Of a stretch of 33,498 nt of DNA, positions 1-8,493 are shown piece after piece; within the stretch, counting starts at the first letter, position 1, and every line of letters begins with the position of its first letter. The DNA comes from an uncultured Bacillota bacterium (GTDB taxonomy: Bacteria > Bacillota > Clostridia > Peptostreptococcales > Anaerovoracaceae), in the NCBI GenBank assembly GCA_927441425.1, contig CAKMKG010000044.1, positions 1 through 33,498 of the forward strand. The letters are read 5' to 3'. The notes beneath the pieces were generated by a model. That model saw only the letters and a program-made list of their open reading frames with translations, was not told the DNA's origin and did no database searches. A program made the position numbers and the translations under genes.

Positions 1-1
1 G

Positions 2-70
2 GATCGCAGAAGCCCACGGTATATCATCACTGTACATGGCCTCGGATACAAGTTTCAGCCCGCGTTATGA
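2..70 (+). CDS. OmpR-family response regulator, C-terminal end only
   Basis: The frame starting at base 2 encodes about 22 residues that end in TGA at 68-70. They read SPRYIITVHGLGYKF followed by a short tail. This matches the last beta-hairpin (the wing) of the OmpR/PhoB winged-helix DNA-binding domain, where a Tyr-Ile-x-Thr-Val-x-Gly-x-Gly-Tyr pattern is diagnostic. The rest of the gene lies to the left of the window. It sits 40 bp before a sensor histidine kinase on the same strand, the usual order for a two-component pair. The match is short but characteristic. Confidence 0.8.
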   Translation, partial: DRRSPRYIITVHGLGYKFQPAL

Positions 71-110
71 TTCGTCCAGAGTCAGATCAAGACTTGAGTG
101 GAGTTGTATT

Positions 111-1502
111 ATGCATACCCTTAAAAGCAAAATAATCGTGACATTTACCTCCGTATCCTTGCTGATCATTGTTTCTCTTAGTATACTGTTTAACTTTTCA
201 ATTGATAATATTTTCAAGCAATATGCTTTTGAACAACAGAAAAAACAGATTGAGGAAATAATCATACAAGTTAATGAGCAGTATCTTGAAGGTACAGGCC
301 TCTATGATATCGATGGTCTGGAGGTCATAGGAAATGCAGCCCTGCAAAATGGCATAATTGTGCATGTTCAAACAATTAACAAGGAGATTGATTGGGATAT
401 TTCTAGACATAAAGCAGAGGAGTGCAAGATAGTCTTGCAGCACGCAGAAAGGAATATGCACAGCCGTTATCCTAATTTTCAAGGTAGCTACACCGAGAAA
501 AGATACGACTTAACATACAATGATAATGTAACGGGCTACCTCACAGTAGGATATTACGGCCCGTATTCTCTGGACGATAACGAACTTATGCTGATCAATA
601 CACTCAACCGATCGCTAATTGGCCTGGGTGTTATTTTTCTGTTTATTGCAATTGTATTAGGGGTCCTAATTACAAAGAACATCACCACACCTATTACTAG
701 TGTAATACAAACATCAAAAAAGATTGCGGCAGGCGATTATGGAACCCAAACGCAAGAGTCTCCTAATACAAAGGAAACCGCTGAGCTGATTGCTTCGGTT
801 AATGCAATGTCGCTGGCACTCGAAAAAAAAGAGCAGCAGAAAAAGTATATCACTGCTGATGTTGCCCATGAGCTCCGTACTCCATTGAACAATCTCCAAA
901 GCCAAATGGAAGCAATGATAGATAAGGTTTGGGAGCCAACAACAGAACGGCTTCAAAGCTGTTATGATGAAATTCTGCGGCTTATACGAATTGTATTGCA
1001 ATTACAGGAATTAAACCGTTTGGAAAGCAATTTTCTTCAATTAGAAAAGAGTAAATTTGACTTTTCTGAGTTGTGTGAGTCTATACTTTATAACTTTGAA
1101 ATAAAAGCCAAGCAAAAAGATATAAGGTTAATTAACCAACTTCCCGCGCCAGCACCGGTATATGGAGATTTGCAGTGTTTAAAACAATGCATGGTGAATT
1201 TAATGTCTAATGCGATTAAATACACGGGTAGAGAAGGAACGGTAATTATAAGATACCAACAGGTTAACAATCGTATTCTTCTGCAAATTCAAGATACGGG
1301 AGAAGGCATACCGAATGAGGATCTACCGTATCTTTTTGAGCGCTTCTATCGCGTAGATATCTCGCGGAGTCAAAAAACCGGCGGAATGGGGATTGGCCTG
1401 TCTATAACAAAAGCAATAGTAGAAGCTCACGGTGGTACTATCTCTGTTGAGAGCCACGTTAACATTGGTTCAACTTTTACGATTTCTTTACCGAAAGAGT
1501 GA
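111..1502 (+). CDS. Two-component sensor histidine kinase
   Basis: A membrane sensor kinase of 463 residues. TM1 is about residues 9-29, followed by an extracytoplasmic sensor region of about 135 residues, TM2 about 168-188, then HAMP (about 189-240). The HisKA helix carries the phospho-acceptor His253 in VAHELRTPL. The ATPase domain shows the N box (NLMSNAIKYT), G1 (DTGEGIP), F box (LFERFYR) and G2 (GGMGIGLS). I chose the ATG at 111, with GGAG about 8 bases upstream, because an upstream in-frame extension to 36 would run back into the response regulator and adds residues unlike a kinase N-terminus. It presumably phosphorylates the regulator ending at 70. The stimulus is not evident. Confidence 0.93.
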   Translation: MHTLKSKIIVTFTSVSLLIIVSLSILFNFSIDNIFKQYAFEQQKKQIEEIIIQVNEQYLEGTGLYDIDGLEVIGNAALQNGIIVHVQTINKEIDWDISRHKAEECKIVLQHAERNMHSRYPNFQGSYTEKRYDLTYNDNVTGYLTVGYYGPYSLDDNELMLINTLNRSLIGLGVIFLFIAIVLGVLITKNITTPITSVIQTSKKIAAGDYGTQTQESPNTKETAELIASVNAMSLALEKKEQQKKYITADVAHELRTPLNNLQSQMEAMIDKVWEPTTERLQSCYDEILRLIRIVLQLQELNRLESNFLQLEKSKFDFSELCESILYNFEIKAKQKDIRLINQLPAPAPVYGDLQCLKQCMVNLMSNAIKYTGREGTVIIRYQQVNNRILLQIQDTGEGIPNEDLPYLFERFYRVDISRSQKTGGMGIGLSITKAIVEAHGGTISVESHVNIGSTFTISLPKE

Positions 1503-1637
1503 TGCTTGCTTTTGCTAGATTTGTAACGTCATTGCATATTATGAGCACTTTGAGGACGATTTAAAAGAGAATGCTTTCAAAGTTTTTGTAAACCTCTTGG
1601 TTGTTGTATGAAACACATCAGCCAGGAGGTACTTAAT

Positions 1638-1768
1638 GTGAAAAGAAGAGTGAATCTCTGACAGGATTCGTCCATATCTTAAGCGAGTATTTTAGTTTAG
1701 CAAAGGAAGGGCAGAGCAGGTCGCTGGAAGCCTTACGGATGATATGGCCAATAGCAACTGTAATGTAA
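1638..1768 (+). pseudogene. Possible decayed small coding fragment
   Basis: An AGGAGGT Shine-Dalgarno (1624-1630) precedes a GTG at 1638 that opens a frame of only seven codons before TGA. A second frame, open from 1655 to TAA at 1766-1768, encodes about 37 residues rich in Leu, Ile and Ala. A start signal, a quick stop and a longer continuation in another frame look like a frameshifted gene. I recognise no family, and it may be chance. The 602 bp gap 1503-2104 otherwise holds only an insertion-sequence end and a putative promoter. Confidence 0.2.
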
Positions 1769-1842
1769 ACAATCCAAAAGGGACTTGTCGCTACACTGAT
1801 ATTGCATTTGTTTTCAATAAATGTATTTAAACAAAGGAGTCT

Positions 1843-1889
1843 ATATTTTACATCAACTACTAGAGTTTACAAAAACTTGGGATAGTCCA
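1843..1889 (-). repeat. Insertion-sequence end relic (IS256-like tip)
   Basis: About 47 bases match, in reverse complement, the outer ends at 33154 and 33358. They share the tip (GGACTATCCCAAG read on the minus strand), the inner GTTTAC / GAGTTTAC segment and a TGATGTAA block. One base is missing from the GTGTAAA part of the tip. The tip points right, so the former element body would lie to the left, but no transposase remains in 1503-1842. GGG-starting tips with an inner GTGTAAAC are typical of IS256-family inverted repeats. The family assignment is inferred from that and from IS256-type transposase relics at 10885-11455. Confidence 0.6.
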
Positions 1890-2013
1890 ATTTAAAATTT
1901 GTATTTTGACCTTTTAAGCTAACTTCCTAATTATCGTTATTTTTTTTATTCAAACTTTCTAATCCCCACAAAATCACCACATTCTTTTTCTATAATTCTA
2001 TTCATATGCAATG

Positions 2014-2043
2014 TTGTATTTAAAACACCCAACTTTGTTAAAT
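2014..2043 (+). promoter_or_regulatory. Putative promoter of the foldase/SPFH cluster
   Basis: TTGTAT (2014-2019) and TTAAAT (2038-2043) are separated by 18 bases in very AT-rich DNA 61 bases before the ATG at 2105. This is the best sigma-A-like pair I found there. Both boxes deviate from consensus, so the call is tentative. Confidence 0.3.
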
Positions 2044-2104
2044 ACGTAATTACACGTTTTCAACCCTATAGTCATCAGTTATTGTTTAAATTTGGAGGGA
2101 AACG

Positions 2105-4369
2105 ATGAGTGACCGAGATAAAAGAGACGAACCAGTTTCGGATTGCACTCCGGAGGAAATAAAGGAAACATCCGATAACAATCAGGAAGAAGCGGGATCA
2201 GTCATTAATGACTTGAAGCAAGTTTTGAGCATTCCTACTTTCAAAAGAAAGAAGAGGCATGAATCAGTAAATCCTGAATCGGCAGAAGCGTATGCGTGTA
2301 CGCCAGATGAAGATGTGAATTCACTGAGCGTCTCGCAATTGTCGAAAGATAATAATGTTGATTTAACCGTTATCTCTGATGGACAACAACCAAGTGGCAC
2401 AGAACAGAGTTTGGATTCTGCAGACATTGTGACAGAGAAAGCATATGATATATTTGAATCCGAGCTTTTAGACGAATGCATTACAAAGAAAAATGGCTAT
2501 AAATTTATTTTTTTATGTGTTGCTGCTCTGCTGCTCGTTATTGGCGGCATATTCTTATGGCCTTATCTCACCGAGCCTAAACCTCCGGGTGAGAATGTGG
2601 TTGGATCATATAATGGGAAGTACATCACTACGGAAGAACTTCAAAAATTTATTGTGGTAGAACAGACGAAGGAGCAGGAACATATATATTGTGAAACGCA
2701 CGGATATGATCATGCGAAATGTGAACCAACCGAGGAATGTGAGGCCCACCCAATAGATAGTTTAGAGGGCTATCGCCAGATGGTGACCAGGCTGGCCGTT
2801 GAGCAGATGATTCAAGACTGGGCCGCAGAGCAGGGTGTGAATCAGCGTGAGGATGTTCAGCATGGTTTGGAAGATTTCTTAAATGATGCAAATGTTAGTC
2901 AATTCATAGACCAGCTTCATGAAGAGCAAATCACCCCAGACTCCATACCAAGCCTGGAAGTCCAGCAATATTATAATGACAACAAAGAGTCTTACAATGG
3001 AAAGTCACTTTCTGAAGTTGAGGATGAGATCAGGCAAATTTTAGTTTCGCAAAAAGACGCTGAATTTTTCCCGAAGTTTATTGAAGAACTCAAGCAGACT
3101 GCGGGTTTACAGGTCAACTTTGATCTCTTGAAAATAACAGAACCGACTGATGAAGAAATCACATCGTTTTATAAGCAAAACTCTTCTGAGTATCAGACAA
3201 CTGGGAAAGCCGAAATCCTTGAAATAAAAATTATTAGCGCTGATGCGCAGAGCAAAGCGAGGGATGTGATCAGAAAAATACGTTCGGGCGAGAGCTTTGA
3301 CAGTGTGGCCGCAACTTACAGCCAAGATAAAAAAGCAATTAAACGGACAATTGAAAAGGATGGAAATGATGATAAGCTTCAGAGTGTTATCTGGAGGATG
3401 CAACCGGGTGATATCAGTGAGCCGATTGACAATTCCGATGGGTCTTCCAGCATTTTTAAGTTGGTCAGCATCTCTAAGGCGGGCACTCAGCCTCTTTCCG
3501 CAGTAAAATCAGATATTCGATTAAAACTGTTACAAAAGAATATGGAAAGAGAATACATGCTGCGTAAAGATGAGGCCCTATTTAGTGTCCATAGCAAAAG
3601 ATACACACTGGGTGATTTCTATAGAGAATTCACAGAACTTTCTCCTGAGTATCAGGCGGAATTTTCCACATTAAATGAGAAGAAACAGCTAGTTGAGCAA
3701 TTGATTGCCAAGGAACTCTTACTGGAAGAAAACGATGACAATAGCCTTGATGAAAAAGAGCAGCACAGTTTTGAGGAATTAAAAATTCAGTATCTATCTC
3801 AAATTCTTCATCAGGAAGAGGTAGACGCCAAATTGAAAGAACCGACAGAAGAAGAGATGCGGCAGTTTTACGAGCAGAACAAGGATATTTTTTATATTCC
3901 CGAAAGCCTTCGGCTCAGTTTGATTTGGGTCGATCAAGGCCAAAATGGAGAGAAGTCTGAGCAAGCACGCAAGAAGGCAGAGGAAGCATCAGCCCGACTA
4001 AATAGCGGCGTAGATTTCGCTGAGGTTGCCCGGAAATATTCGGAGGATGGTTCCAGCGCGTCGGGCGGGGAAATTGAGGGAGACTATTATAAAGATGAGC
4101 TGCCCAATGAACTGGCAACCGAGGTGGCCAGGTTAAAAACTGGTGAAGTGAGTGGTATCATTGATTATCAAAGCGGATATTACATTATCAAAGTGCGGGA
4201 GAGAACCAAGGAACGACAACAACCCTATGAGGAAGCGGCGGAGGGTATAAAGGAACATCTTAATGAGCAAAAGCATGATAAGCTTCAGGCTGACATGGAA
4301 AAGATTCTTTTAGAAAAAGCAAATTTTACCATTTACAATAAGACGTTGCGCCAGTTACTCAAATCATAG
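2105..4369 (+). CDS. Membrane-anchored SurA/PrsA-like parvulin foldase
   Basis: A 754-residue protein with an acidic cytosolic N-terminus (1-131), one membrane helix (about 132-155) and a long extracytoplasmic part. Residues about 163-335 resemble the SurA/PrsA N-terminal chaperone region. Two PpiC-type rotamase-like units follow. The first (about 345-460) is diverged. The second (about 578-700) is better conserved, with FAEVARKYSEDGSSASGGEI and a GEVSGIIDYQSGYYIIKV ending. A Cys/His cluster (C196, H199, H203, C206, C212, H215) is inserted in the chaperone part. Predicted role: folding of secreted or membrane proteins. It is far longer than PrsA (about 300 residues). GGAGGG precedes the ATG. 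It heads the SPFH cluster, 52 bp before the next gene. Confidence 0.85.
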   Translation: MSDRDKRDEPVSDCTPEEIKETSDNNQEEAGSVINDLKQVLSIPTFKRKKRHESVNPESAEAYACTPDEDVNSLSVSQLSKDNNVDLTVISDGQQPSGTEQSLDSADIVTEKAYDIFESELLDECITKKNGYKFIFLCVAALLLVIGGIFLWPYLTEPKPPGENVVGSYNGKYITTEELQKFIVVEQTKEQEHIYCETHGYDHAKCEPTEECEAHPIDSLEGYRQMVTRLAVEQMIQDWAAEQGVNQREDVQHGLEDFLNDANVSQFIDQLHEEQITPDSIPSLEVQQYYNDNKESYNGKSLSEVEDEIRQILVSQKDAEFFPKFIEELKQTAGLQVNFDLLKITEPTDEEITSFYKQNSSEYQTTGKAEILEIKIISADAQSKARDVIRKIRSGESFDSVAATYSQDKKAIKRTIEKDGNDDKLQSVIWRMQPGDISEPIDNSDGSSSIFKLVSISKAGTQPLSAVKSDIRLKLLQKNMEREYMLRKDEALFSVHSKRYTLGDFYREFTELSPEYQAEFSTLNEKKQLVEQLIAKELLLEENDDNSLDEKEQHSFEELKIQYLSQILHQEEVDAKLKEPTEEEMRQFYEQNKDIFYIPESLRLSLIWVDQGQNGEKSEQARKKAEEASARLNSGVDFAEVARKYSEDGSSASGGEIEGDYYKDELPNELATEVARLKTGEVSGIIDYQSGYYIIKVRERTKERQQPYEEAAEGIKEHLNEQKHDKLQADMEKILLEKANFTIYNKTLRQLLKS

Positions 4370-4421
4370 CATTCATTAATCGCCCCTTGAAGCTCATACA
4401 AAATATTAAGGAGGAATTAAT

Positions 4422-5954
4422 ATGGGACGAAAAGAAAAAACAATTTTAATAGCGCTCATCGCCAACATAATACTAATTCTGCTTCGTTTCTTTCTGGCAG
4501 ATCTATCGGGCAGCATTGGCCTTGTGGCCAATGCATGGCACTCGTTCACAGATGTGTTCGTGTCTTCGATTGTGTTCCTTGGGCTAATAATCACTCGACT
4601 CGGCGCGAAGAAACTGAAAATAATGGTAGGCAAGGTAGAGCATGTCTTGGCAATTTTTGTTTCACTGTTCATTTTCTACATGGGAATAGAAATTCTCTCT
4701 GATGCGCTAGGCGGTGAGTCAACGGAGTTACGATATGTTCCGTTCGTTGCAGCGGGTGCTTTCGTAGGGGTAATCATAAATTATTTCATGGCTCGATACA
4801 AGATATATGTTGGCGAAAAAACCGGCTCGCAGAGTTTGATGGCAGATGGCTATCATTCCAAGATGGATATGTATTGTTCCATTGCTGTCCTCGTTGGTCT
4901 TCTGGGCTCCCTTTTTGGAATGCCTAGCCTAGATAAGATTTCGGCAATCGTCGCAATGGTGCTATTGATGATAGCAGGATATGAAATTTTTACTTCCAAT
5001 CTTCGTAAGTTGTTGCATCCAGAGGAGGATACGGAGATCGATCATACACATCAACATCATCTCTTTTCTCACGGGAATAAAAAGATCTATATGGGAATTG
5101 GATCGGTCCTGATCATTGCATACATATTGTCCGGTGTCTACATTGTAAATTTGGATGAGGTAGGTATCGTTCGCCGATTTGGTATGGTGGTAAACGAGAA
5201 TGCAACGCCAGGAATTCATTATAGATTACCTGCCCCGTTTGAACAAGTTACTCTGGTAAATAAGGACAACATCCAGAAGATTGAAACGGGGAGGCAAGAA
5301 TTGCTCACAGGAGATACTAACCTAGTGAATGTAAATATGTCAATCCATTACAAAGTCAGCAATCCGACTGACTATATTTTGAATGTAAGCGATTTGAAGA
5401 CTTTAATCAATGCGAGTGCAACAACCAGTATCCGGAAGATTGTCGGAGAAGAGAAAATCGATTATCTTTTGACGGAGGGAAAAGCCAAAGTTGAACAAAA
5501 GGCGCAGAGGATACTGCAAAGCGCCATGGATAAGAACAATACCGGGATACAGATCGTAGGGGTGCAGCTTGTGGAGGTATCTCCGCCGGAGAGCGTGGTA
5601 GCTAGCTTTCAGGATTTGGCCAGTGCCCGGCAGGACAAGGTTATCTATATTAATGAAGCTACCGCATATAAAAATACCATAATCCCTGCAGCAAGAGCGG
5701 ATGCATACAAGCAGATATCAGAAGCTGTGGGATACAAGGAAGAAAAAATAAAAACGGCCGAAGGAGATGCCACATTGTTTGTGAAAAAGCAATCCGCCTA
5801 CGCAACTTCAAAAGGTGTGACTGAATTCAGACTTTATATGGAGGCGATGGATCAAATTCTTCCTAATGTTCAAAAAATTCTCCTTGGAGCGAATGTAAAA
5901 ATTGACAATGCCGAGTTATGGATTGTAAACAAGAAAATGGGAGGCAATGAATAA
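4422..5954 (+). CDS. CDF-type cation transporter domain fused to HflK-like SPFH protein
   Basis: A 510-residue fusion. Residues 1-200 form the six-helix membrane domain of cation diffusion facilitators, with both halves of the metal site: H40-xxx-D44 in NAWHSFTD (TM2) and H145-xxx-D149 in DGYHSKMD (TM5). The usual cytosolic C-terminal domain is absent. Instead there is a His-rich linker (H208, H210, H212, H213, H217), another membrane helix (about 222-242) and a full HflK-type SPFH/band-7 domain beginning VRRFG and running through SPPESVVASFQD to the end. CDF proteins export divalent metals; HflK forms membrane cages that restrain FtsH. AGGAGGAA precedes the ATG. The stop codon shares one base with the hflC start. 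No frameshift is visible at the junction, so the fusion looks genuine. Confidence 0.9.
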   Translation: MGRKEKTILIALIANIILILLRFFLADLSGSIGLVANAWHSFTDVFVSSIVFLGLIITRLGAKKLKIMVGKVEHVLAIFVSLFIFYMGIEILSDALGGESTELRYVPFVAAGAFVGVIINYFMARYKIYVGEKTGSQSLMADGYHSKMDMYCSIAVLVGLLGSLFGMPSLDKISAIVAMVLLMIAGYEIFTSNLRKLLHPEEDTEIDHTHQHHLFSHGNKKIYMGIGSVLIIAYILSGVYIVNLDEVGIVRRFGMVVNENATPGIHYRLPAPFEQVTLVNKDNIQKIETGRQELLTGDTNLVNVNMSIHYKVSNPTDYILNVSDLKTLINASATTSIRKIVGEEKIDYLLTEGKAKVEQKAQRILQSAMDKNNTGIQIVGVQLVEVSPPESVVASFQDLASARQDKVIYINEATAYKNTIIPAARADAYKQISEAVGYKEEKIKTAEGDATLFVKKQSAYATSKGVTEFRLYMEAMDQILPNVQKILLGANVKIDNAELWIVNKKMGGNE

Positions 5955-6868
5955 TGGAAAAAGCAAAAACGATTAGATGGAATAAACTTAACAAAAGAAC
6001 TATTGTAGGAATTGTTTTAGCCGGCTTACTGTTGTTTTTAACATTGATTATCTACAAAGTGGATGTAACGGAATATGTTGTGGTAACACAGTTCGGCGAA
6101 CCGGTAGCTACGGTTTCTGAGCCGGGGCTAAGGTTAAAACTGCCTGACCCGGTCCAGTCTGTTCGGCGATTGGACAAGCGCATACAGATTTACCAGACCA
6201 GCTCCCTTGAGCTTTTAACGCTGGATAAGAAAAGTGTTGCTATAGATTATTATGGTACATGGAAAATCGTTGATCCAGTAATCTATCTTAAGACTGTTAA
6301 AGATAAAATTGGTGCAGAAGCGCGCCTTCTTGATGTGTTTTCTTCCAGTCTTGGTGTACAGCTTGGGAAATATAACCTTGATCAGCTTGTCAATGTGGAC
6401 TCAGAGAAACTTCAGCTAGATACTATGCTGGATGGAACCGTATCCTATGCGAAGGAACGGGCGTTGGAATATGGGATTGAAGTTGTTGATGCACAAATCA
6501 GGATACTCAACTTTCCTGAGGCGAATAAGCAAAGCGTATACGATCGTATGAAGGCTGAGCGTGAACAGATGGCGCAGAAGTATAGATCTGAGGGTAGCGA
6601 GGAAGCCTCTAAAATCCGTACGGACGCAGAGAAAGAACAACAAATTCTTTTATCAGAAGCCTACAAACAAGCTCAGCAGATTAAGGGTGAGGGTGATGCG
6701 GAGGCAATTCGAATTTATGGGGAAGCCTTTCAAAAAGACCCGGCGTTCTATGAATTTATCCGAACGCTTGAAACCTATGAAAAGACAATCGACGGGAATA
6801 CTACTCTGATTCTTCCGTCAACTGCAGAAATATTAAAATATTTGAGTGGTGACAGCAATGGAAATTAA
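5954..6868 (+). CDS. hflC: HflC-type SPFH protein
   Basis: 304 residues with a short cytosolic N-terminus, one membrane helix (about 15-34) and an SPFH domain starting VVVTQFGEP, with the HflC hallmarks PGLRLKLPDPVQSVRRLDKR and RMKAEREQMAQKYRSEG. A charged coiled coil (about 195-255, including EASKIRTDAEKEQQ) and a conserved C-terminus (ADAEAI-like GDAEAIRIYGEAF, then PAFYEFIRTLETYEK) follow. In the known system HflC pairs with HflK around the FtsH protease. Here it is translationally coupled (TAATG) to the CDF-SPFH fusion and followed after 17 bp by a second HflK, so one HflC may have two alternative partners. Confidence 0.92.
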   Translation: MEKAKTIRWNKLNKRTIVGIVLAGLLLFLTLIIYKVDVTEYVVVTQFGEPVATVSEPGLRLKLPDPVQSVRRLDKRIQIYQTSSLELLTLDKKSVAIDYYGTWKIVDPVIYLKTVKDKIGAEARLLDVFSSSLGVQLGKYNLDQLVNVDSEKLQLDTMLDGTVSYAKERALEYGIEVVDAQIRILNFPEANKQSVYDRMKAEREQMAQKYRSEGSEEASKIRTDAEKEQQILLSEAYKQAQQIKGEGDAEAIRIYGEAFQKDPAFYEFIRTLETYEKTIDGNTTLILPSTAEILKYLSGDSNGN

Positions 6869-6885
6869 GAAAGGGGCTGTTCTGC

Positions 6886-8058
6886 ATGAGTAACGATTTA
6901 AACAATTCGAGCAATTCTGATAAGAATAGTAAACGAAAGGGTCCGAAAAAATTTCTATTAAAGATTAAAAACAGCAAATTAAAAAAGCTTAAAGCGGATG
7001 AAATTTTCCAAAAGCTTAAAATACACTTTCTGTCATATGTACAGAATGAGGAATCCACTGTTAATGATATAAAAAAAGCATTTGAGCATGTCAATCCTAA
7101 AAGAGCTGCCGCTATACTAGGCGTTTCCCTCTTTGCTATTTACATCTTGACCGGCGTCTATATTGTAAATCCGGGAGAACAGGCTGTTATACGCCGATTT
7201 GGTGGAGTTCTTCCCCAGGTGGCCAGTGAGGGTATTCACTACAGCCTTCCGTTTCCAATTGATCAGGTGCAAAAAGTTAATGTCTCTGAAGTCAGGCGCG
7301 CTGATGTTGGAATGAATCTCCCTGAGCATATTCATCAGGCCGATGACTCGCCTCAATCAGTGCAGCTGCTTACCGGGGATGAGAACATCATCAGCACGGA
7401 AGCCATCGTTCATTATAAAGTAAATGATGCGGTAAAATTTCTTTACAACGTTAACGGCAATAGTGAGCAGCTGGTGCGGTATAGTGTTGAATCAGCATTG
7501 GTTAGACTGATAGCAAATATGGCTGTCGATAATATTTTAAGTACTGAAAAGGTTCAGGCACAGAACTTCGTTATGCGGCAAGCCCAGCAAACATTAGACC
7601 TTTATAACGCAGGTATTCAGATAACTGCTTTTAATATTCAGGCAATTGTTCCTCCGGATGCGGTCGCCGATGCTTTTCGAAACGTAACCAATGCAAAGGA
7701 AGAGAAAGAAACGTCGATCAACGAAGCAAACGGTTATTACAACAGCCAAATTCCTAATGCTCGTGCCGAAGCCAATAAAATGATCTCGCAAGCAGAAACC
7801 TACAAGATTGAGCAAGTAAACAAGGCTACCGGTGATGCGGGGAAGTTTCTAAGCATGCTACAGGAATATCAGAATAACAGTAAAATTTATTCTAAGGATA
7901 CCACGAAGTACAGATTGATGCTGGAAACTCTTGATAAAATAATGCCTAAGGTTAAAAAATACATTGTTGATTCAGCTGACGGCAGTGTTGATGTGAAAAT
8001 GTTTGATCCCAGCCTTACTAACGACGCATCAATTAGCAGCAGTTCGAGCAATGAGTGA
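6886..8058 (+). CDS. hflK: HflK-type SPFH protein (second copy)
   Basis: 390 residues. A Lys-rich cytosolic N-terminus (1-70) is followed by a membrane helix (about 73-94, ending TGVYIVNPGEQAVIRRFG), the SPFH domain with VNPGEQ, GIHYSLPFPIDQV and an HflK-type C-terminal coiled coil (IVPPDAVADAFRNV, NEANGYYNSQIPNARAEA). The tail is Ser-rich. It aligns throughout with the SPFH half of the upstream fusion, so the two are paralogues. The main difference is what precedes the helix: a basic tail here, a CDF membrane domain there. AAAGGGG precedes the ATG. Expected to form hetero-oligomers with HflC in the membrane. Confidence 0.92.
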   Translation: MSNDLNNSSNSDKNSKRKGPKKFLLKIKNSKLKKLKADEIFQKLKIHFLSYVQNEESTVNDIKKAFEHVNPKRAAAILGVSLFAIYILTGVYIVNPGEQAVIRRFGGVLPQVASEGIHYSLPFPIDQVQKVNVSEVRRADVGMNLPEHIHQADDSPQSVQLLTGDENIISTEAIVHYKVNDAVKFLYNVNGNSEQLVRYSVESALVRLIANMAVDNILSTEKVQAQNFVMRQAQQTLDLYNAGIQITAFNIQAIVPPDAVADAFRNVTNAKEEKETSINEANGYYNSQIPNARAEANKMISQAETYKIEQVNKATGDAGKFLSMLQEYQNNSKIYSKDTTKYRLMLETLDKIMPKVKKYIVDSADGSVDVKMFDPSLTNDASISSSSSNE

Positions 8059-8133
8059 TCTTCAGAAATTAGATTACAAAAACCAAAGGAAAATGTTACT
8101 AGATGAATTTAGAAACAAAAGGGGGATGAGGAA

Positions 8134-8493
8134 ATGGGTTTTTTATCAAGTTTATCAAAAGGGGATCATTATAGAAAAGGAAACTATGGCAGCAATTATT
8201 ACCAAAGGAGTGGGATTTTGGGTGACTTGTTTCGTATAATTGCTTCAAGAAGCAGGTCCAGAGAGCACTATCATGACCAGGGGAACCAATACCACAATAT
8301 TCCAACACTGGAGCCTGCTGCAAACCAAAACGTTATAATTTGTAGTAAGTGTAACGTCCGGATTCCGAATGGCTCAAAATTCTGCTTACAATGTGGCGAG
8401 AAAGTCAGTGATATATTATGCGTAAATTGTGGGGAGAAGCTGCCTCCTCACGCAAAATTTTGCGCCAAATGTGGAAATAGAGTAAATGAGTAG
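8134..8493 (+). CDS. Double zinc-ribbon protein
   Basis: 119 residues. The first 65 are low-complexity, Arg/Ser/Tyr-rich and without a recognised domain. The C-terminus has two CxxC...CxxC ribbons: C70/C73 with C84/C87 and C96/C99 with C110/C113, in the pattern C-x2-C-(10)-C-x2-CG. Such ribbons bind Zn(II) and usually mediate protein contacts. It starts behind GGGGGATGAGG and overlaps the next gene by eight bases (ATGAGTAG), so it is translationally coupled to the kinase-like gene. It could be an adaptor or metal-sensing partner of that kinase; this is inference from position only. Confidence 0.8.
   Translation: MGFLSSLSKGDHYRKGNYGSNYYQRSGILGDLFRIIASRSRSREHYHDQGNQYHNIPTLEPAANQNVIICSKCNVRIPNGSKFCLQCGEKVSDILCVNCGEKLPPHAKFCAKCGNRVNE

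Noticed and set aside
8051..8239. Possible 62-residue gene starting in the last codons of hflK
   Set aside because: The ATGAGTGA overlap is suggestive, but the Shine-Dalgarno is poor, no family is recognised, and more than half of it overlaps the zinc-ribbon gene in another frame.
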